Assembly: GCA_035535055.1 (NCBI GenBank)
Contig: DATLQT010000004.1
Location: 1 to 64,000, forward strand
From: UBA6019 sp035535055
GTDB taxonomy: Bacteria; Chloroflexota; Dormibacteria; Dormibacterales; Dormibacteraceae
Direction: 5' to 3'
DNA length: 64,000 nucleotides
Shown here: positions 1-7,493 of the stretch, piece by piece
Layout: each line of letters begins with the position of its first letter
Position numbering within the stretch: position 1 is the stretch's first letter
Notes under the pieces: generated by a model
The model's input: the letters and a program-made list of their open reading frames with translations, nothing else
The model's database searches: none
What the model was told of the DNA's origin: nothing
Translations under genes and position numbers: made by a program

Positions 1-320
1 CCGTCGAAGGCGCCGTTGCGCACCTCCACCGCCAGCTGGGCGGTGCGGATGACGCGGGGACCGTCGGGGACGGGAGGAACGACATTCCCGGGAGCCGGGG
101 CCGGCTGGGCGATGCCCAGGCTCGGGGCGGCGCCGGTGACCAGGGCGCCGGCCACCGCCTTGCCGGTGGGAGCAACCGCACCGGCACCCGGCCGGGCAGC
201 CCCAGCCGAGCTCGATGAGGTTGCGATGGAGGCGGCGCCGCCGCAGGCGACGGCGGCGAAGGCCGCGAAGGCCGCCAGGAGCAGGAGTCGAGCGCCAGTC
301 TTACTTCTCATGCCCGACAT
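1..320 (-). CDS. DUF4349-domain lipoprotein, 3' end cut by the window edge
   Basis: The reading frame starts at ATG 320 (or ATG 311) and runs off the left edge, so only the N-terminal ~106 residues are visible. It opens with a basic n-region, a Leu/Ala-rich hydrophobic core and a lipobox ending in Ala-Cys at residue 26 (AAVACGG), so it is predicted to be an exported, lipid-anchored protein. An Ala/Gly/Pro-rich linker follows, then RVIRTAQLAVEVRNGAF, which resembles the first strand of the DUF4349 domain. Its biochemical role is unknown. It lies 37 bp downstream of an ECF sigma/anti-sigma pair on the same strand, so co-transcription with that stress module is likely (inference). The family call rests on one short motif plus the signal peptide. 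Confidence 0.68.
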   Translation of the reverse strand, partial: MSGMRSKTGARLLLLAAFAAFAAVACGGAASIATSSSSAGAARPGAGAVAPTGKAVAGALVTGAAPSLGIAQPAPAPGNVVPPVPDGPRVIRTAQLAVEVRNGAFD

Positions 321-357
321 GACGCGCAGGGCGTCGAGCGGGTAACGAGCCGACCGT

Positions 358-579
358 TTAGGCCTTGAGCTGCTTCTTCAGGCGCTCGCGCAGCGCCTCC
401 GGGGCCGTGTCGTCGCAGGACACCTTCACGAGGCGCTTTAAGCCCTCCTGGAACCGGTAGCGCCGGGTGCAGTCGCCGCAGCTGTCGAGGTGGCCATGGA
501 TTTCCTCCACCTCGGGCGCGCTCAGTTCCTTGTCGACCAGCTGGTCGAGACGGCGCACACAGTCTTCACAGTCGTACAT
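358..579 (-). CDS. zinc-finger anti-sigma factor, RsrA-like
   Basis: A 73-residue soluble protein with the anti-sigma zinc-finger pattern H30-x3-C34-x2-C37, plus Cys4, Cys7 and Cys55. The size and H-x3-C-x2-C spacing match RsrA-type (zf-HC2) redox anti-sigma factors, in which zinc and cysteine oxidation control release of the partner sigma factor. There is no transmembrane segment, unlike many ECF anti-sigma factors. Its ATG lies one base after the stop of the preceding sigma gene, so the two are translationally coupled. The sigma/anti-sigma order is the usual one for SigR-RsrA. Thiol-stress sensing is inferred from the family; which cysteine acts as the redox switch cannot be decided from sequence alone. 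Confidence 0.85.
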   Translation of the reverse strand: MYDCEDCVRRLDQLVDKELSAPEVEEIHGHLDSCGDCTRRYRFQEGLKRLVKVSCDDTAPEALRERLKKQLKA

Positions 580-580
580 C

Positions 581-1159
581 TCAGCTTCGGCTATTCAAAC
601 CGCCGCCGACGATACCCGATTCCACGGCATACGCGAAGAGGTCTTTTTGAAGCTGCTGGCGGGCCCGGTGCAGTCGGGACATGACGGTGCCGATCGGGAC
701 CTCCAAGATGGTGGCGGCGTCCTTGTAGGAAAAACCCTCAACGTCCACCAGCAGCACCACCTCACGGTGGAGCGGGTTGAGCTTTTCGATCGCCTCCACC
801 ACCTCGCCCCGGGCGATCCGGTCCAGGACCTCCTCCTCGGGTCCTTCCCCGAGGTCGTCGCGCATGCGGTCGTAGAGCGCGAACTCGCCGATGTCGTCGA
901 TGCTCACCGACTCGCGACCCAGCTTCTGGAAACGGTCCCAGTAGAGGTTGCGCATGATCGCGAAGAGCCAAGCCTTCATGTTGGTCCCGGCCTGGTAGGA
1001 GTGCTGGTAGCGCAGGGCGCGGGCGAAGGTGTCCTGGACCAGGTCCTGAGCCCGGTCAGGGTCGCGGCTCAGCCGGAGCGCGCCCCGGTAGAGCGCGTCG
1101 AGATGGCTGATCGCCTCTGTGCCGAAGTCCTGGTCGTTCGCCGAGCTCTCTTGGGCCAT
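581..1159 (-). CDS. ECF RNA polymerase sigma factor, SigR/SigH-like
   Basis: 192 residues with the two ECF domains. Region 2 lies at about residues 18-85 (LYRGALRLSRDPDRAQDLVQ, then TNMKAWLFAIMRNLYWDRF) and region 4 at about 125-180 (LNPLHREVVLLVDVEGFSY and the helix-turn-helix IGTVMSRLHRAR). A short acidic linker joins them. The region 2 sequence DPDRAQDLVQDTFARAL is typical of SigR/SigH-type (thiol-oxidative stress) ECF factors. ATG at 1159; the stop is separated by one base from the anti-sigma ATG. It directs RNA polymerase to stress promoters when the anti-sigma releases it. I did not find a convincing autoregulatory promoter in the short gap to the upstream racemase gene. Confidence 0.9.
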   Translation of the reverse strand: MAQESSANDQDFGTEAISHLDALYRGALRLSRDPDRAQDLVQDTFARALRYQHSYQAGTNMKAWLFAIMRNLYWDRFQKLGRESVSIDDIGEFALYDRMRDDLGEGPEEEVLDRIARGEVVEAIEKLNPLHREVVLLVDVEGFSYKDAATILEVPIGTVMSRLHRARQQLQKDLFAYAVESGIVGGGLNSRS

Positions 1160-1202
1160 GAATCCGAATCCAGTCTAGTTGGTGGTCCCCCGCTTACCCC
1201 TG

Positions 1203-2270
1203 CTACAAGCGGTAGACGCGCTCCACCCGCCGGCCGATCGAGGTCAGGACCTCGTAACTGATGGTTCCCGACCAGGCCGCCACCTCCTCGGCCCGGATCC
1301 GCTCTTTGCCATCCGCTCCGATCAGCGTCGCGGCATCGCCGACCGCCACCCCGGGGATCCCGCTCACGTCGACGCCGATCGAGTCCATGCTCACGCGACC
1401 GGCGAGCGGCGCCCGGCGGCCGCGCACCAGCACCTCGCCGCGGTTCGAGCGCGCCCGGTGGACGCCGTCGGCGTAGCCGATGGCGACGGTGGCGATCTCC
1501 GCCGCGGCGGGGGCGGTCCAGGTCTGGCCGTAGCCGATGGTGGTCCCGGCCGCGACCGGCTTCAGGTGGGCGACCCGCGCCCGCAGCGCCAGCACCGGCT
1601 GCAGCCCGGGGTCCCCGCAGCCGTAGAGCGCGATCCCGACCCGGACAGCATCGAGGGCCATCTCCGGGTGATGGAGGACCGCGCCCGAGTTGGCCACGTG
1701 CCGGATGCCCGGCAGGCCGGCCGTCGCCTCCAGGAATCTCCGGTACTGCTCCTCGGTGAAGGCGGGATCGCTATCGGAGCTGGCCAGGTGCGTCCAGCTG
1801 CCGGCCAGTTCCAAGCCCTCGGACTCCAGCGCGAAGCGCGCCATGGCGGCGAATTCGGCCGGCTGGGCGCCGTAGCGTCCCATCCCGGTGTCGAGCTTCA
1901 GGTGGACCGGGACGGGTTGCGCGCCCGCCGCCGACGCCAGGGCCCTCGCGACCTCGATCGAGGAGCAGCCCACCGCGCAGCGGCCGGCGGCGGCCTCGGG
2001 CGCGTCGTCCGGCAGCAGGGGCCCCATCACCAGCAGCCGGTCGGGCGCCAGCAGGTCGCGGACCTCGGCCGCCTCGCCCAGGGTGACGACCGCCAGCCCC
2101 CAGGCGCCGCCCTCGAGAACCGCCGCGGCCACCTGGCGAGCCCCGTGCCCGTAGGCGTCCGCCTTGACCACCGCGATCAGCCGGGTGGCATACGGCACCT
2201 TGGCTTTGAGCCAGCGGACGTTGTGGCGAAGGGCGCCGAGGTCCACCTCGGCCCAGCGGTGGGACGCCAC
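1203..2270 (-). CDS. alr: alanine racemase
   Basis: PLP-dependent enzyme interconverting L- and D-alanine for peptidoglycan. The PLP-lysine motif AVVKADAYGHGA is near the N-terminus. IGYADGVHR carries the second catalytic tyrosine region, and RVSMDSIGVDV and the C-terminal TISYEVLTSIGRR are typical of Alr. An ATG exists at 2315, but the first ~8 codons from it lie inside a dispersed intergenic repeat, and homology begins only at RWAEVDL. I therefore prefer GTG 2270 (355 residues), with a GGGAG about 10 nt upstream. It lies downstream of the AcpS-NnrD gene on the same strand, with the repeat between them. Function is firm; only the start is debatable. Confidence 0.93.
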   Translation of the reverse strand: MASHRWAEVDLGALRHNVRWLKAKVPYATRLIAVVKADAYGHGARQVAAAVLEGGAWGLAVVTLGEAAEVRDLLAPDRLLVMGPLLPDDAPEAAAGRCAVGCSSIEVARALASAAGAQPVPVHLKLDTGMGRYGAQPAEFAAMARFALESEGLELAGSWTHLASSDSDPAFTEEQYRRFLEATAGLPGIRHVANSGAVLHHPEMALDAVRVGIALYGCGDPGLQPVLALRARVAHLKPVAAGTTIGYGQTWTAPAAAEIATVAIGYADGVHRARSNRGEVLVRGRRAPLAGRVSMDSIGVDVSGIPGVAVGDAATLIGADGKERIRAEEVAAWSGTISYEVLTSIGRRVERVYRL

Positions 2271-2300
2271 CCCGTCCGAACTCCCGCTCTGGTACGCCGC

Positions 2301-2409
2301 GTAGGCCGGGTTCATCCCGGCCGATTGAGTTGTTTGGAATCGACTTCCAAACCGAGCGCTGAGAGGGCGGTTTCAGGAAGGGGCGGCCTGCCCCACTTGG
2401 CTCGTCTTA
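2301..2409. repeat. dispersed GTAG-hairpin repeat, copy A
   Basis: About 109 bp between the nnrD stop codon and alr. On the plus strand it starts with GTAG followed by a hairpin (GGCCGGG, loop, CCCGGCC at 2304-2322). It then has a GTTG/AAACC middle part, a GAGAGGG block and a second G/C hairpin near 2380-2394. It ends at the TAA of the preceding gene. Copy B at 10548-10654 has the same order of blocks in the same orientation. A GTAG foot plus hairpin resembles REP sequences mobilised by RAYT transposases in other bacteria, but no transposase is present here, so that link is only an analogy. Confidence 0.7.
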
Positions 2410-3675
2410 TCGCTCCACCCGGCCTTCGCGCAGCAGCCGCTGGACCAAGGGGATCTCGGCCAGCAGGTCGGAGGCCAAAAGGCCGGCGTCACCCTGCCGG
2501 AGGGCGATTCGGCGGCCCGCCTCGGCGTGGACATAGACGCCGGCGACAGCTGCGGTGAAAGGATCGAGGCCCTGGGAGATCAGCCCCGCGATGAGGCCGC
2601 CGAGCACGTCACCGGTCCCGCCGGACGCCAGCGCCGGGACCTCGTGGGAATCCTCCGACACCTGCCCGTCGGGTGCCGCCACGACCGTTTTGGCGCCCTT
2701 CAGAACGACCACCGCCTTCCATTCTCTGGCAGCCGCGGACGCCAGCTCGCGCCGCTCCGCGGACCCGGTCGGGGTCGGCCGGCCGGTGAGCCGGGACATC
2801 TCGCCCGGGTGAGGCGTCAGGACGCGCCCCCGGGGCAGCCGGGAGAGAGTGCGCCGGTTGTCGGCCAGCGCGTTCAGCCCGTCCGCGTCAACCACCAGCG
2901 GGCAGGCGATCTCGAGGACCAGGTCGTTGATGACCCGCCAGGTGGAGCTGTCGCGTCCCAGTCCGGGGCCGATGAGACCCGCCTTCGCCGCCTGGAAGTG
3001 GCGGGCCACCACCTCGTGGGCGAGATGGCCGACGGCGCCCGGCGTCACCTCCGAGACCGGCGTCGCCATCACCTCGGTGCACTTGCCGGCAAGGATCGGG
3101 TAGATCGACTCGGCCACCAGGAGCCGGACCATGCCCGCGCCCGCCCTCGCGGCCGCGGTCGAGGCCAGGTAGGCGGCCCCCGTCAGCCCGCGGCTGCCGG
3201 CGAGGACGACGACGGTGCCGAAGGTTCCCTTGTGACCGTCACGCGGCCGGTCGGGCAGGTCGAGGGCGTCCGGCGGCACGCTCAGCAGCGGCTCGGCCCC
3301 GTCAAGGCCGGGCAGGGTCAGCGTCGCCGCGGCCACCGCCAGGCCGGAGTGATGGGTGATGCTGAGCTCGACCACCGCGCCGGACTGGTCACCGAGGAGG
3401 CGGACCCGGGGAGCGCCGCCGGGACTCGGCAGCACTTCGATCCGCCGCCGCGGAAAGCAGATGCCGGTCCCGTCGAAGCACTTGATCACCGCCTCCTTGG
3501 CGGCCCAACGGCCGGCCAGGCGTTCGGCGCTGTCGCCGCAGTAAGCGATCTCGGCCTCGGTGTAGGCCTTGGCCAGGAAGCTCGGGCCCGAGCGCTTCAG
3601 CGCCAGCGCGACGCGCTCGATGCCGACGGCGTCGATGCCGACCTTCACAGCGAGATTGTCTCGCAGGCCGCCCAT
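2407..3675 (-). CDS. holo-ACP synthase fused to ADP-dependent NAD(P)H-hydrate dehydratase
   Basis: 422 residues in two domains. Residues ~11-120 are AcpS, which transfers phosphopantetheine from CoA to acyl carrier protein: VGIDAVGIERV carries the metal-binding Asp15, and RLAGRWAAKEAVIK carries Glu61. Residues ~148-415 are NnrD, which dehydrates hydrated NAD(P)H: GTFGTVVVLAGS, IGPGLGRDSS, VVDADGLNAL, LTPHPGEM and the nucleotide-binding ASGGTGDVLGGL. In most bacteria NnrD is free or fused to the NnrE epimerase; an NnrE domain is absent here. The frame is open across both domains without a break. Start at ATG 3675; GTG 3648, just before VGID, is an alternative. The stop TAA marks the edge of repeat copy A. 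Confidence 0.9.
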   Translation of the reverse strand: MGGLRDNLAVKVGIDAVGIERVALALKRSGPSFLAKAYTEAEIAYCGDSAERLAGRWAAKEAVIKCFDGTGICFPRRRIEVLPSPGGAPRVRLLGDQSGAVVELSITHHSGLAVAAATLTLPGLDGAEPLLSVPPDALDLPDRPRDGHKGTFGTVVVLAGSRGLTGAAYLASTAAARAGAGMVRLLVAESIYPILAGKCTEVMATPVSEVTPGAVGHLAHEVVARHFQAAKAGLIGPGLGRDSSTWRVINDLVLEIACPLVVDADGLNALADNRRTLSRLPRGRVLTPHPGEMSRLTGRPTPTGSAERRELASAAAREWKAVVVLKGAKTVVAAPDGQVSEDSHEVPALASGGTGDVLGGLIAGLISQGLDPFTAAVAGVYVHAEAGRRIALRQGDAGLLASDLLAEIPLVQRLLREGRVER

Positions 3676-3720
3676 GAGCCGGTGAAGGTGCCGCCGAGCA
3701 TGCTCGGAAGATGAGCCGCG

Positions 3721-5550
3721 CTATTCGACGGTGACGCTCTTCGCCAGGTTCCTCGGTTGGTCCACGTCGGTGCCCAGGGCCACGGCCACGTGGTAGGCGA
3801 AGAGCTGGAGCGCGACAGTGTTGAGCACGGCTCCGGCCGCCTCGTCGGCGGGCGGCATGAAGAGCAGGTCGGCGGCGACCCCGTCGGCCGAATGATCGCC
3901 CTCGGTCACCAGCGCCAGCACGGGGGCATCCCGCGCCGCCATCTCGTGGATGTTGCTGATCATCTTCTCCCGGGTCGGCGAGTTGGTGGCGAGGGCGACC
4001 ACCGGGAAGCTCGCATCGAGCAGCGCGATGGGACCGTGCTTCAACTCGCCGCCGGAGGCGCCCTCGGCGTGCAGGTAGCTGATCTCCTTTAGCTTCAGTG
4101 CGCCCTCCAGCGCGATCGGGTAGTTGATGCCGCGCCCGGTGAACATGAAGTTGCGGTACTGCGCGTACTTGAGAGCCAGCTCCCTTATCCGCGGCTCCAT
4201 CGCCAGCACCGCGCGCAGCCCCTCGGGGATGCCGCGGAGCGCTTTGACCAGCTCCTCCAGGCGCTCGGGCGAGAGCCGGTGCCGGGAGGCGGCCAGACGC
4301 ATCGCCAGCAGGTAGTGGCTGATCGCGTGGCTGACGAAGGTCTTGGTCGAGGCGACGCCGATCTCAGGGCCGGCCTGGAGGTAGATGACACCCTGAGCAT
4401 CGCGCGCCGCGGTGCTGCCGACGACGTTGGTGATGGCCACGGTGAGCGCGCCGCGCTCGAGGGCCTGGCGCATGCCCATGATGGTGTCGGCCGTCTCCCC
4501 GGACTGGGTGACGATGACGGCCAGGGAGTCCTCGCCCAGCATGGGCCGGCGGTAGCGGAACTCGGAGGCGTCCTCGGCCTTGGCCGGGATGCCCGCCCAA
4601 TCCTCGATCACGTACTCGCCGAGCATCGCGGCGTGGAGCGAGGTGCCCATCCCGAGCAGCTTCACGTTGCGGATCCGGTTCAGCTTCTCGTCGCCGACGG
4701 AGAACTCGTTGAAGGTGATGGCGCCGTCGTCCTGGATCCGGCCGCGGAGGACGTTGGCGGCGGCCTCGGGGGTCTCCTGGATCTCCTTCAGCATGAAGTG
4801 CTCGAAGCCGCCCTTCTGCGCCTGGGAGACGTCCCAGTCGACCGAGATCACCTTCGGCTCGACGGCGACGCCGTCGAGGGTGGTCACCTGCGGCCCGACT
4901 GGGCTGATGGCCACGATCTCGCCCTCACCGAGGACGAGCACCCGCTTGGTGTAGGGGATGATGGCCGTGATGTCGGAAGCGAGGAACCACTCGCCCTCCC
5001 CCATCCCCACCACCAGCGGCGCGTTGAGCCGGGCGCCGATCAACAACTCGGGGTCGTCGTGCGAGTAGAGCGCGATCGCGTAGGCGCCCTTGATCTTCTG
5101 TAGGGCCTGGCGGACGGCACTCAGCAGGTCGCCCTGGTAGAGGTCCTCGACCAGGTGCGGGATGACCTCGGAGTCGGTCTCGGAGGTGAACTCATGGCCC
5201 TTCGCCTCCAGCTCCTCCTTCAGCTCCTGGAAGTTCTCGATGATCCCGTTGTGGACGACCATGATCCGCGCGTAGCAGTCCGAGTGGGGGTGCGCGTTGA
5301 CGATCGTCGGCTTGCCGTGCGTCGCCCAGCGGGTGTGCCCGATGCCAAGACGGCCCTTGGGCATGTTCTCCGTCAGCTTGGCGATCAGGTCGTCGACCTT
5401 CCGCTCGCTCTTGGTCAGCGTCGAGTGGATGTCGGTCTCCATCACCGCCACGCCGGCGGAGTCGTAGCCTCGATACTCGAGCCGCTTCAGCGACTCCATG
5501 AGGATGGGGGTCGCCTCCCGTTCGCCGACGTAGCCGATGATCCCACACAT
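3721..5550 (-). CDS. glmS: glutamine--fructose-6-phosphate aminotransferase
   Basis: 609 residues. Makes glucosamine-6-phosphate from fructose-6-phosphate and glutamine, the entry to UDP-GlcNAc and cell wall synthesis. The start is set by MCGIIGYVG, in which Cys2 is the nucleophile of the N-terminal Ntn glutaminase after Met removal. An upstream in-frame start at 5586 would bury that cysteine and is rejected. RWATHG and HNGIIENF belong to the glutaminase. Two SIS domains follow, with GTSLHA, VTQSGETADT and STKTFVSH. The C-terminus ends DQPRNLAKSVTVE, as in the family. It lies 102 bp downstream of cdaR. No glmS ribozyme was recognised in 5551-5652. Confidence 0.97.
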   Translation of the reverse strand: MCGIIGYVGEREATPILMESLKRLEYRGYDSAGVAVMETDIHSTLTKSERKVDDLIAKLTENMPKGRLGIGHTRWATHGKPTIVNAHPHSDCYARIMVVHNGIIENFQELKEELEAKGHEFTSETDSEVIPHLVEDLYQGDLLSAVRQALQKIKGAYAIALYSHDDPELLIGARLNAPLVVGMGEGEWFLASDITAIIPYTKRVLVLGEGEIVAISPVGPQVTTLDGVAVEPKVISVDWDVSQAQKGGFEHFMLKEIQETPEAAANVLRGRIQDDGAITFNEFSVGDEKLNRIRNVKLLGMGTSLHAAMLGEYVIEDWAGIPAKAEDASEFRYRRPMLGEDSLAVIVTQSGETADTIMGMRQALERGALTVAITNVVGSTAARDAQGVIYLQAGPEIGVASTKTFVSHAISHYLLAMRLAASRHRLSPERLEELVKALRGIPEGLRAVLAMEPRIRELALKYAQYRNFMFTGRGINYPIALEGALKLKEISYLHAEGASGGELKHGPIALLDASFPVVALATNSPTREKMISNIHEMAARDAPVLALVTEGDHSADGVAADLLFMPPADEAAGAVLNTVALQLFAYHVAVALGTDVDQPRNLAKSVTVE

Positions 5551-5652
5551 GGTTCTTTGATTCGCTCCTGGTGAGGTCCGCCGCACACCGGCGACGAGCC
5601 ATCCGGCCCTTCTCAGGTTACGTAAAGACCAACGAGCCCGGCGCAGTGCCGG

Positions 5653-6636
5653 TTACGGGCTCGGCGTCGGCGTTGGCGATGGTTGCACAACCGGGTTCTT
5701 CTGGATCGTGATGGTGACGGTCACCGAGGTGACAGTGCTGGTGATATTGGGTGGCAGGGTGAGACGGACAGGGCGGGTGATGGAGGAGGTCGCTCCGTCC
5801 ACCGCGATCGCCGGGAGGGCCAGGCTGTTGAGCCCGGCGAGGTCTCCGGCGGAGCCCGCGATGATCACGAACAGCGGATTGAGATCGATGGCGGTTATCC
5901 GGTAGCCCGGAGCCACGTTGCCCGTCGGCGTCTCGACGACCGGGACCTGGCTGGTCTGGGTCGGCCGGGTCGCCTCCACGTGGAGGCTCGCGATCAACGA
6001 CGAGTCGTCGACATGGGTGAGGGGGTCCGTGTCGTTGGGAAGGGTCGCCGGCCGGCCGTTGCGGACGAACTGGATCGCCAGGCTCGGGATGTCGGCGGTG
6101 GAGGCGGCGATCGGCTCCGCGGGCGCAACGAAGGCCTGGAGGTCCTTCAGCTCCCCAGCGGCTCCGGTGATGCCAAGAGCGGCCGGGGTAACCGCGATCT
6201 TGCCGGGGACGGCGGTCCAGCCCTCGGCGTAGGTGATCCTGGTGTCGATCGGCACGCTGACGGTGACCCGGTCGTCGACGGTGACCTGGATGGGGATGGT
6301 GTCGTCGAGGGGACGAACGCTGCTGCCGCCCCCCACCACCTTGGGGTGGCCGGTGGCGGTGACAACGCCGTTCTTGACCTTGGAGGCGTCCACCACCACC
6401 GTCACGTTGCTGGCGGGGATCGCATGCAACTCGTCGGCAAGCCCGGTCAGGACGACCGGGAAGGTGGTCGGCGAATGGACCAGGATCTTGTCGCCGGGCA
6501 GCCCGTCATATTCAATCGACGCCTTGACCTGCACCGTGACGACCGGGTTCTCCTGGAAGGCGACCGCCGCGAAAAGGCCCAAAGAGAGCACCAGAGCCAG
6601 CAGCTTCAGCTGCCAGTTGCCGAAGATCCAGCTCAT
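5653..6636 (-). CDS. cdaR: YbbR-domain protein, likely CdaR regulator of the diadenylate cyclase
   Basis: 327 residues. One N-terminal membrane segment (~8-27, WQLKLLALVLSLGLFAAVAF) is followed by an extracytoplasmic region of repeated YbbR-type beta domains, recognisable by VVLTGL, recurrent Val-Thr-Val strands and proline turns. It ends in a Pro/Thr tail (PSPTPTPSP). CdaR partners CdaA and modulates c-di-AMP synthesis at the membrane. Its ATG overlaps the cdaA stop by four bases, which supports the assignment. glmS follows, matching the cdaA-cdaR-glm order of Firmicutes, although glmM is not between them here. Confidence 0.88.
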   Translation of the reverse strand: MSWIFGNWQLKLLALVLSLGLFAAVAFQENPVVTVQVKASIEYDGLPGDKILVHSPTTFPVVLTGLADELHAIPASNVTVVVDASKVKNGVVTATGHPKVVGGGSSVRPLDDTIPIQVTVDDRVTVSVPIDTRITYAEGWTAVPGKIAVTPAALGITGAAGELKDLQAFVAPAEPIAASTADIPSLAIQFVRNGRPATLPNDTDPLTHVDDSSLIASLHVEATRPTQTSQVPVVETPTGNVAPGYRITAIDLNPLFVIIAGSAGDLAGLNSLALPAIAVDGATSSITRPVRLTLPPNITSTVTSVTVTITIQKNPVVQPSPTPTPSP

Positions 6637-7493
6637 CTCCGGCCCATCTCCAGCAGGCCGGCCAGGGCGCGCGGCCGGCCGTTGGTCGAGGTCTTCCGCT
6701 GCAGGCTGCCGACCAGCCGCGCCCGCAGGCCGTCCGCGTCGAGGTTGCGGCTTATCTTCCCGTCCTCGACGACCGAGATCGAACCCGTCTCCTCCGAGAC
6801 GACCAGCACGATGGCGTCGGAGACCTGGGAGAGCCCGATCGCCGCCCGGTGCCGCGTTCCCAGGCGTTCAGCGCCCCTCACCCGCTCCTCGGGCATCGGG
6901 AGGAGGCAGCCGGCGGCGACGACCGTGTTGCCGCGGATGATCGCGGCGCCGTCGTGGAGGGGCGAGTTGGGGAAGAAGATCGTCTGCAGGAACTCCGCCG
7001 TCAGCTCACCGTTGATGCGGACGCCGGTCGCGGCGTAGTCCTCCAGGCCGACCTCCCGTTCGAAGACGATCAGCGCTCCCGTCTTGCGGGAGCTGAGTCG
7101 CTCGGCCGCGCGGATCGCCTCCGCGACGCCGCGGTTGAAGGCCTGCGGACTGAACGCTGAAAGCTGAAGGTTCAGATGGCTGAGGCGGCCGACCTGGTCG
7201 AGGGCGCGGCGAAGCTCGGGCTGGAACAGCACTATCACCGCGATCACGACGAAGGGCGCCGCGTTTTGGAAGAGCCATTTGAGCAGCAAGAGGTTGAGGG
7301 CGCTGGCGACGATGCCGACGAGCGACAGCAGGACCAGTCCCACCAGCAGCTCCACCGCCCGGGTGCCGCGGACGAGCTTGAGCGCGTAATAGAAGAGGAC
7401 GGCCACGACCAGGACGTCGATTACCTCAACCCAGCCGACCTTCACGACGGCGCCGGCCATCGAGCCGAGCAGGCTGAGGACGTAGCGAGCCAT
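6633..7493 (-). CDS. cdaA: diadenylate cyclase CdaA
   Basis: 286 residues; condenses two ATP into c-di-AMP, which controls potassium and osmotic balance. Three N-terminal membrane segments (about 23-40, 46-68 and 78-92) precede a DisA_N cyclase domain. The catalytic motifs are both present: DGA at 181-183 (SPLHDGAAI) and RHRAA at 214-218 (LGTRHRAAIG). The protein is therefore predicted to be active. The ATG shares one base with the argF stop, and its end overlaps cdaR by four bases, so all three should be cotranslated. The C-terminal 40 residues after the cyclase core are basic and Arg/Ser-rich. Confidence 0.95.
   Translation of the reverse strand: MARYVLSLLGSMAGAVVKVGWVEVIDVLVVAVLFYYALKLVRGTRAVELLVGLVLLSLVGIVASALNLLLLKWLFQNAAPFVVIAVIVLFQPELRRALDQVGRLSHLNLQLSAFSPQAFNRGVAEAIRAAERLSSRKTGALIVFEREVGLEDYAATGVRINGELTAEFLQTIFFPNSPLHDGAAIIRGNTVVAAGCLLPMPEERVRGAERLGTRHRAAIGLSQVSDAIVLVVSEETGSISVVEDGKISRNLDADGLRARLVGSLQRKTSTNGRPRALAGLLEMGRR

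Noticed and set aside
5551..5652. Possible glmS ribozyme before glmS
   Set aside because: The ~100-nt gap lacks the recognisable ribozyme core, and cdaR ends immediately before it; nothing else convincing was seen.
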